From Bacillus sp. (in: firmicutes) (GTDB lineage Bacteria > Bacillota > Bacilli > Bacillales > Cytobacillaceae): a stretch of DNA of 8,844 bases. Shown piece after piece: positions 5,874-8,844 of the stretch. Numbering within the stretch: position 1 is the first letter of the stretch; each line of letters opens with the position of its first letter. The notes under the pieces are model-generated. The model ran no database searches, was not told the DNA's origin, and worked only from the letters and a program-made list of their open reading frames with translations. Location of the stretch: contig DMSR01000235.1 of the NCBI GenBank assembly GCA_003457145.1, positions 1-8,844 on the forward strand. Reading direction: 5' to 3'. The position numbers and the translations under genes are program-made.

Positions 5874-6029
5874 GTGGAACAACATTTAGTAAACGCAGGA
5901 CTCAACCAAGAACACTTTTTTGATGTTTTAAAAAAAGCATATGAAAAAGGCAGAAATGAAAAAGAAATGACAGTACAAAAAATCCTCGATGAGTTAAAAA
6001 TTGATTTAAAAAATACGGCAGCAAAATAA
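5874..6029 (+). CDS. Small charged protein of unknown function, 51 aa, GTG start
   Basis: Not recognised. The GTG at 5874 follows AGGAGG (5860–5865) with an ideal 8-base gap, and a TTTACA-17-TAAAAT promoter lies upstream. The peptide begins MEQHLVNAGLNQEHFFDVLK and goes on KAYEKGRNEKEMTVQKILDEL before a TAA at 6027. It is soluble, helical in composition and lysine/glutamate rich, with no signal peptide, cysteine pair or membrane segment. A strong terminator begins 4 bases after the stop, so it is a complete monocistronic gene. Promoter, ribosome binding site, frame and terminator together make this convincing despite its size. It is divergent from the LysM endopeptidase. No function is proposed. 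Confidence 0.75.
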   Translation: MEQHLVNAGLNQEHFFDVLKKAYEKGRNEKEMTVQKILDELKIDLKNTAAK

Positions 6030-6032
6030 TAT

Positions 6033-6079
6033 AAAGCAAATGGGAACCCGTCAGCGGACATGCCCATTTGCTTTTTTTT
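6033..6079 (+). terminator. Intrinsic terminator of the 51-aa gene
   Basis: AAAGCAAATGGG (6033–6044) pairs perfectly with CCCATTTGCTTT (6063–6074) around an 18-base loop, and eight T residues run through 6072–6079. Confidence 0.92.
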
Positions 6080-6162
6080 GTTCATTCGGTATGTAAGATC
6101 ATTTCGTATTACTCAATTTAATCATCTTCTATCATAAATGATGATTCACCTCCATAAGCTTT

Positions 6163-6197
6163 AATTGAAGCGATTTTTCAGCTAAGGGACTTCAATT
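6163..6197 (+). repeat. Inverted repeat in the galU leader
   Basis: AATTGAAG (6163–6170) and CTTCAATT (6190–6197) are exact complements with a 19-base gap. The dyad ends 16 bases before the galU ribosome binding site (6213–6218), so it could be an operator or a leader hairpin. The arms are AT-rich and no regulator is recognised. No convincing promoter was found in the rest of 6080–6162. Confidence 0.35.
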
Positions 6198-6224
6198 CCT
6201 TTGAGGATAAATGGGGGAAAATGG

Positions 6225-7100
6225 ATGAAAAAAATAACAAAAGCAATCATTCCGGCAGCAGGTTTAGGTACGCGGTTTTTGCCGGCGACTAAAGCAATGC
6301 CGAAGGAAATGCTGCCGATAGTGGATAAGCCATCGATCCAGTACATAGTTGAAGAAGCGATTGCCTCCGGAATAGAAGATATCATTATTGTTACTGGTAA
6401 AGGGAAGCGAGCGATTGAGGACCATTTTGATTATTCGCCAGAGCTGGAACGGAACCTCGAAAGGAAGGGTAAGCTGGAATTGCTAGATAAGGTCCGTTAC
6501 TCCACCAATCTTGCAGACATCCATTATATACGCCAGAAGGAGCCGAAGGGATTGGGGCATGCCGTCTGGTGTGCCCGCAACTTTATCGGTGACGAGCCAT
6601 TTGCGGTACTGCTTGGTGATGATATTGTCCAGAGTGAAACGCCATGTCTTAAGCAGCTGCTGAATCAATATGAAAAAACCCGCGCATCCGTCATCGGTGT
6701 CCAGACAGTACCGGCCGAGGAGACCCATCGATATGGAATTATTGATCCATCTATTCAGACTGGGAGGAGTTACCAGGTTGAGAGCCTTGTAGAAAAGCCA
6801 GAACCCGGGACGGCTCCTTCCAATTTAGCAATCATGGGAAGGTATATCCTCACTCCGGAAATTTTCATGTTCCTTGATCAAATGGAAACAGGAGCTGGAG
6901 GTGAAATACAGCTAACGGATGCCATCCAGAAGCTAAATCAAATCCAGCGAGTATTTGCCTATGACTTTGAAGGGAAACGATATGATATCGGAGAAAAGAT
7001 TGGCTTTGTCAAAACAACCATTGAGTTCGCGCTGCAGGATAAAAATTTGCGGGCTGAGGTGCTTGATTTCCTTGATAAGATTATTCATCAAGAACGATGA
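6225..7100 (+). CDS. galU: UTP–glucose-1-phosphate uridylyltransferase
   Basis: Makes UDP-glucose from UTP and glucose-1-phosphate in the cytoplasm, the precursor for exopolysaccharide, teichoic acid glucosylation and glycolipid anchors. Numbering from [10 protein letters not shown], the nucleotide-binding loop is [20 protein letters not shown] (11–30). Other family motifs are GLGHAV (109–114), the metal-binding LLGDD (129–133), VEKP (189–192), GGEIQLTDA (225–233) and [15 protein letters not shown] (250–264). The length of 291 aa is typical for bacterial GalU/GtaB. The ATG at 6225 is preferred over an in-frame TTG at 6201 because GGGGGA (6213–6218) sits 6 bases before it and the N-terminus then matches the family. 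Single gene with its own terminator, convergent with the SGNH hydrolase; the nearby Wzz-type gene supports a role in surface polysaccharide. B. subtilis gtaB is the equivalent. Confidence 0.96.
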   Translation: MKKITKAIIPAAGLGTRFLPATKAMPKEMLPIVDKPSIQYIVEEAIASGIEDIIIVTGKGKRAIEDHFDYSPELERNLERKGKLELLDKVRYSTNLADIHYIRQKEPKGLGHAVWCARNFIGDEPFAVLLGDDIVQSETPCLKQLLNQYEKTRASVIGVQTVPAEETHRYGIIDPSIQTGRSYQVESLVEKPEPGTAPSNLAIMGRYILTPEIFMFLDQMETGAGGEIQLTDAIQKLNQIQRVFAYDFEGKRYDIGEKIGFVKTTIEFALQDKNLRAEVLDFLDKIIHQER

Positions 7101-7120
7101 GTCAGTGAAAGCTGGAGCAA

Positions 7121-7159
7121 AAAAAACTGGTGAGCCTAATAATAGGTCACCAGTTTTTT
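7121..7159. terminator. Bidirectional terminator between galU and the SGNH hydrolase gene
   Basis: CTGGTGA (7127–7133) and TCACCAG (7147–7153) pair, extended by CCT/AGG inside past a one-base bulge. A-tract on the left (to 7126) and six T residues on the right (7154–7159) make it work in both directions. It serves galU (stop at 7100) and the convergent gene (stop at 7163). Confidence 0.9.
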
Positions 7160-7162
7160 ATG

Positions 7163-7945
7163 TTATTTAGAGATAAAATACTTAATCAAGTAATCCGCCC
7201 AAACCTGATGTCCCTTTTCATTTGGAAAGCTTGGGTCCCGAGTCAGTTCGATGTAATCCCGCATTTCGGCTTCTGTCTTAGGCCAGGCACTCCAATGGTC
7301 CAGGTATGGAAGTCTGTTTGCTTCGGTATATGCTTTAAGCCCTTCTACCTGCAGCGGATAATATTTCGCATTAGATAAAGGGTTGGCAGGCTGAAGAATC
7401 ACAATGGTGTCCGTTTTTTTCGCCTTAATCGAATCAATCATTTCTGTCCAATAGTCGGCTGACCGTTCATTAGCGACATAACCGTTATCCTTTAAAATAA
7501 ATGGCTCCAGCAAAATCAAATCTGCTTTTTCTGCTGCCAGCTCCTCATGTTTTTTCTCTTCGACCACTTGCTGTGAAGTCAAATCATATTCTTTTATAGT
7601 GACTGCAACAGTATCTTCATACACCTTTTCCAGTTCTGTCTTTACAATGGAGGACCAGCCGCCTGGTTCTGTACCTAGTGCCGGAGAGCCGGCAATTAAG
7701 ATTTCATATGGCCGTCCCTCATCAAGCGCCACTTGAAAGAGATTCCGGGCATCCGTGGGCCAATTCTTGGCAAAGTCAAGCATTCTCTCGGTCTGCTCAC
7801 CCTGCTGGTGATCCTTAGCTTTTACTTCTGTTAGAACAGTAGAAGAATGGCTATTAACTCGAACCTTTTCGTTCCATTGATGATTTCCAATAAGCAGTAT
7901 GAAGATACAGGCAATTGTAAGCATAATGACGAGAAATTTTTTCAT
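7163..7945 (-). CDS. Membrane-anchored SGNH/GDSL-like hydrolase
   Basis: Probable extracytoplasmic esterase or acyl-modifying enzyme. Residues 4–20 form an uncleaved signal anchor (FLVIMLTIACIFILLIG) after MKK. An extended polar linker runs to about residue 75. The SGNH fold signals are block I as ILIAGSPALGTEPGGW (82–97), with Ser87 the candidate nucleophile in place of the usual GDS, and a C-terminal DPSFPNEKGHQVW (237–249) supplying His246 and probably Asp237. A LILLEPF strand (143–149) and an IVILQPANP strand (181–189) fit the intervening blocks. The ATG at 7945 was chosen over an in-frame TTG at 7957 because GGAAGGG (7958–7964) touches the latter. The neighbours galU and a Wzz-domain gene suggest polysaccharide acetyl-group handling, which is inference. 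Single gene with its own promoter and shared terminator. Confidence 0.8.
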   Translation of the reverse strand: MKKFLVIMLTIACIFILLIGNHQWNEKVRVNSHSSTVLTEVKAKDHQQGEQTERMLDFAKNWPTDARNLFQVALDEGRPYEILIAGSPALGTEPGGWSSIVKTELEKVYEDTVAVTIKEYDLTSQQVVEEKKHEELAAEKADLILLEPFILKDNGYVANERSADYWTEMIDSIKAKKTDTIVILQPANPLSNAKYYPLQVEGLKAYTEANRLPYLDHWSAWPKTEAEMRDYIELTRDPSFPNEKGHQVWADYLIKYFISK

Positions 7946-7978
7946 GAATGGAAACAACCCTTCCGCGTTAATATGTAA

Positions 7979-8006
7979 ATAATACCATTTATTAAAAAAG
8001 CTACAA
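7979..8006 (-). promoter_or_regulatory. Candidate promoter of the SGNH hydrolase gene
   Basis: On the minus strand TTGTAG (8001–8006) and TATTAT (7979–7984) are separated by 16 bases, with a leader of about 27 bases before the ATG at 7945. Confidence 0.45.
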
Positions 8007-8049
8007 AAAGATGGATAAAAAGGTTTTAATAATAATAGAATAGGGAAAG

Positions 8050-8099
8050 TTTACAAGTTTACTAAAATTATGACAAGAAACAGCAAAATTTACAAGTTT
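8050..8099 (+). repeat. 11-base direct repeat upstream of the polysaccharide operon
   Basis: TTTACAAGTTT occurs at 8050–8060 and again at 8089–8099, 39 bases apart. The second copy ends 6 bases upstream of the TATAAT box (8106–8111). Placement over and upstream of the -35 region suits an operator pair. A related TACAAGTTTCG lies at 5715–5725 upstream of the LysM gene. No known regulator was matched. Confidence 0.4.
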
Positions 8100-8102
8100 T
8101 CG

Positions 8103-8111
8103 TGCTATAAT
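8103..8111 (+). promoter_or_regulatory. Extended -10 promoter of the Wzz-type gene
   Basis: TGCTATAAT (8103–8111) is a perfect extended -10 element. No good -35 hexamer is present at 16–18 bases upstream, which suggests reliance on the TG motif or on an activator. The leader would be about 35 bases, ending in AGGAGG at 8140–8145. Confidence 0.6.
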
Positions 8112-8150
8112 ACTCAAAGGTTTTAACCAATACATAAGCAGGAGGACCTA

Positions 8151-8844
8151 ATGGAAGAGACTATTAGCTTAAAAGAGTTGTTGGATACCTTGAAGAAACG
8201 AATTCTCCTCATCCTGGCAATCACTTTGACTGCTGTAATGGTCAGTGGCATTGTCAGTTTCTTCTTTTTAACGCCAATCTATCAGTCATCGACTCAAATC
8301 CTGGTCAATCAATCGAAAACGGATCAGGCAATCTACAATCCAAGTGAATTACAGACAAATCTGCAATTAATCGAAACATATAATGTCATCATTAAGAGCC
8401 CAAGGATTCTAGATTTGGTGATCGATGAGATGAGCCTTGATCTGACAGCTGCACAGTTGAATGAAATGATTACTGTAGGTAGCGAGAAGGGATCACAGGT
8501 TGTGAATATTTCGGTTCGGGATGAAGATGCAAATCAAGCAGCTGAAATCGCAACCACAATCGCAAATGTTTTCAAAGAAGAAATCGTCACGATCATGAAT
8601 GTCGATAATGTCAGCATCCTCGCGACTGCAACTGTAGCCGAAGGCCAAGCGCCGATAAAGCCACAGCCGATTTTGAACATTGCTATCGCTTTAGTAGTAG
8701 GTCTAATGACTGGTGTGGGACTGGCTTTCTTATTGGAATACTTTGATAATACGGTTAAAAATGAGCAAGATGTTGAAAGGGGTCTTGGGCTTCCAATCCT
8801 TGGAGTGATCTCAATCATCGAAGATGCGAACATGGAAGATATGA
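8151..8844 (+). CDS. Wzz-domain polysaccharide chain-length/co-polymerase protein (YveK/CapA-like), 3' end beyond window
   Basis: The frame is open from the ATG at 8151 to the right edge (231 codons). It begins MEETISLKELLDTLKKR, then a transmembrane helix at about 18–40 (ILLILAITLTAVMVSGIVSFFFL). The extracytoplasmic part starts TPIYQSSTQILVNQ, the Wzz signature, and runs to about 167. A proline-containing motif PIKPQPILNI (167–176) enters the second transmembrane helix (about 174–195), followed by a cytoplasmic tail with EYFDNTVKNEQDVE. This two-helix arrangement is that of Wzz/CapA/YveK modulators, which in Firmicutes usually activate a separate tyrosine kinase encoded next. AGGAGG at 8140–8145 fixes the start. 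Probably the first gene of an exopolysaccharide or capsule operon; further genes lie outside the window. Confidence 0.93.
   Translation, partial: MEETISLKELLDTLKKRILLILAITLTAVMVSGIVSFFFLTPIYQSSTQILVNQSKTDQAIYNPSELQTNLQLIETYNVIIKSPRILDLVIDEMSLDLTAAQLNEMITVGSEKGSQVVNISVRDEDANQAAEIATTIANVFKEEIVTIMNVDNVSILATATVAEGQAPIKPQPILNIAIALVVGLMTGVGLAFLLEYFDNTVKNEQDVERGLGLPILGVISIIEDANMEDM

Noticed and set aside
5858..6085. 75-codon open frame on the minus strand opposite the 51-aa gene
   Set aside because: It starts inside the terminator region of the plus-strand gene, has low-complexity Phe/Ser content typical of an antisense shadow, and has no ribosome binding site or promoter of its own.
6158..6225. 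Possible sigma-B promoter for galU, since B. subtilis gtaB is sigma-B controlled
   Set aside because: GGG-containing words are present, but no GTTT-type -35 sits at 12–15 bases from them, and the best GGGGAAA match lies within the ribosome binding site.
8534..8833. 99-codon minus-strand open frame opposite the Wzz-type gene
   Set aside because: The plus strand encodes a clear Wzz domain through this whole stretch; the antisense frame has no start signals or recognisable motif.

Overview
The window looks like low-to-moderate GC Bacillaceae (Firmicutes) chromosome. Evidence: AGGAGG-type ribosome binding sites, TTG and GTG starts, sigma-A-like promoters, a LytE-like LysM–NlpC/P60 cell-wall endopeptidase, a wall protein with CW_binding_2 repeats, galU, and the start of a Wzz/YveK-type polysaccharide gene. 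Species cannot be fixed from this sequence. Almost every gene is its own transcription unit, strands alternate, and most units end in a clear intrinsic terminator. No tRNA, rRNA, CRISPR array or complete transposase was seen.

Left part (1–2640). The first 92 bases are the start of an ECF sigma factor on the minus strand that runs off the window, with an ECF-like promoter behind it. Next comes a minus-strand, translationally coupled pair of uncharacterised genes: a glycine-rich hydrophobic protein with a C-terminal coiled coil (1671–2195), then a 467-residue multi-segment membrane protein (271–1674). The pair has its own promoter and terminator. It lies between two same-orientation copies of an 18-base word (TCGGRTGGTGACAGGCAC), each preceded by a hairpin. 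Right after the second copy is a broken remnant of a CW_binding_2 protein. This looks like an accessory module and is the least explained part of the window. The 467-residue gene also carries a perfect 22-base inverted repeat inside its coding sequence.

Middle part (2640–6080). A secreted 561-residue protein with three CW_binding_2 repeats is read on the plus strand. A LytE-like peptidoglycan endopeptidase (three LysM plus NlpC/P60) is convergent to it. Divergent from the endopeptidase is a 51-residue charged protein with a GTG start. These look like independent surface and wall genes.

Right part (6080–8844). galU (UDP-glucose supply) is convergent with a membrane-anchored SGNH/GDSL-like hydrolase, and they share a bidirectional terminator. 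Divergent from the hydrolase, a Wzz-domain chain-length or co-polymerase gene begins what is probably an exopolysaccharide or capsule operon continuing past the right edge. Together these suggest a cell-envelope polysaccharide region: sugar nucleotide supply, a possible acyl-modifying or de-acylating enzyme, and polymer export control.
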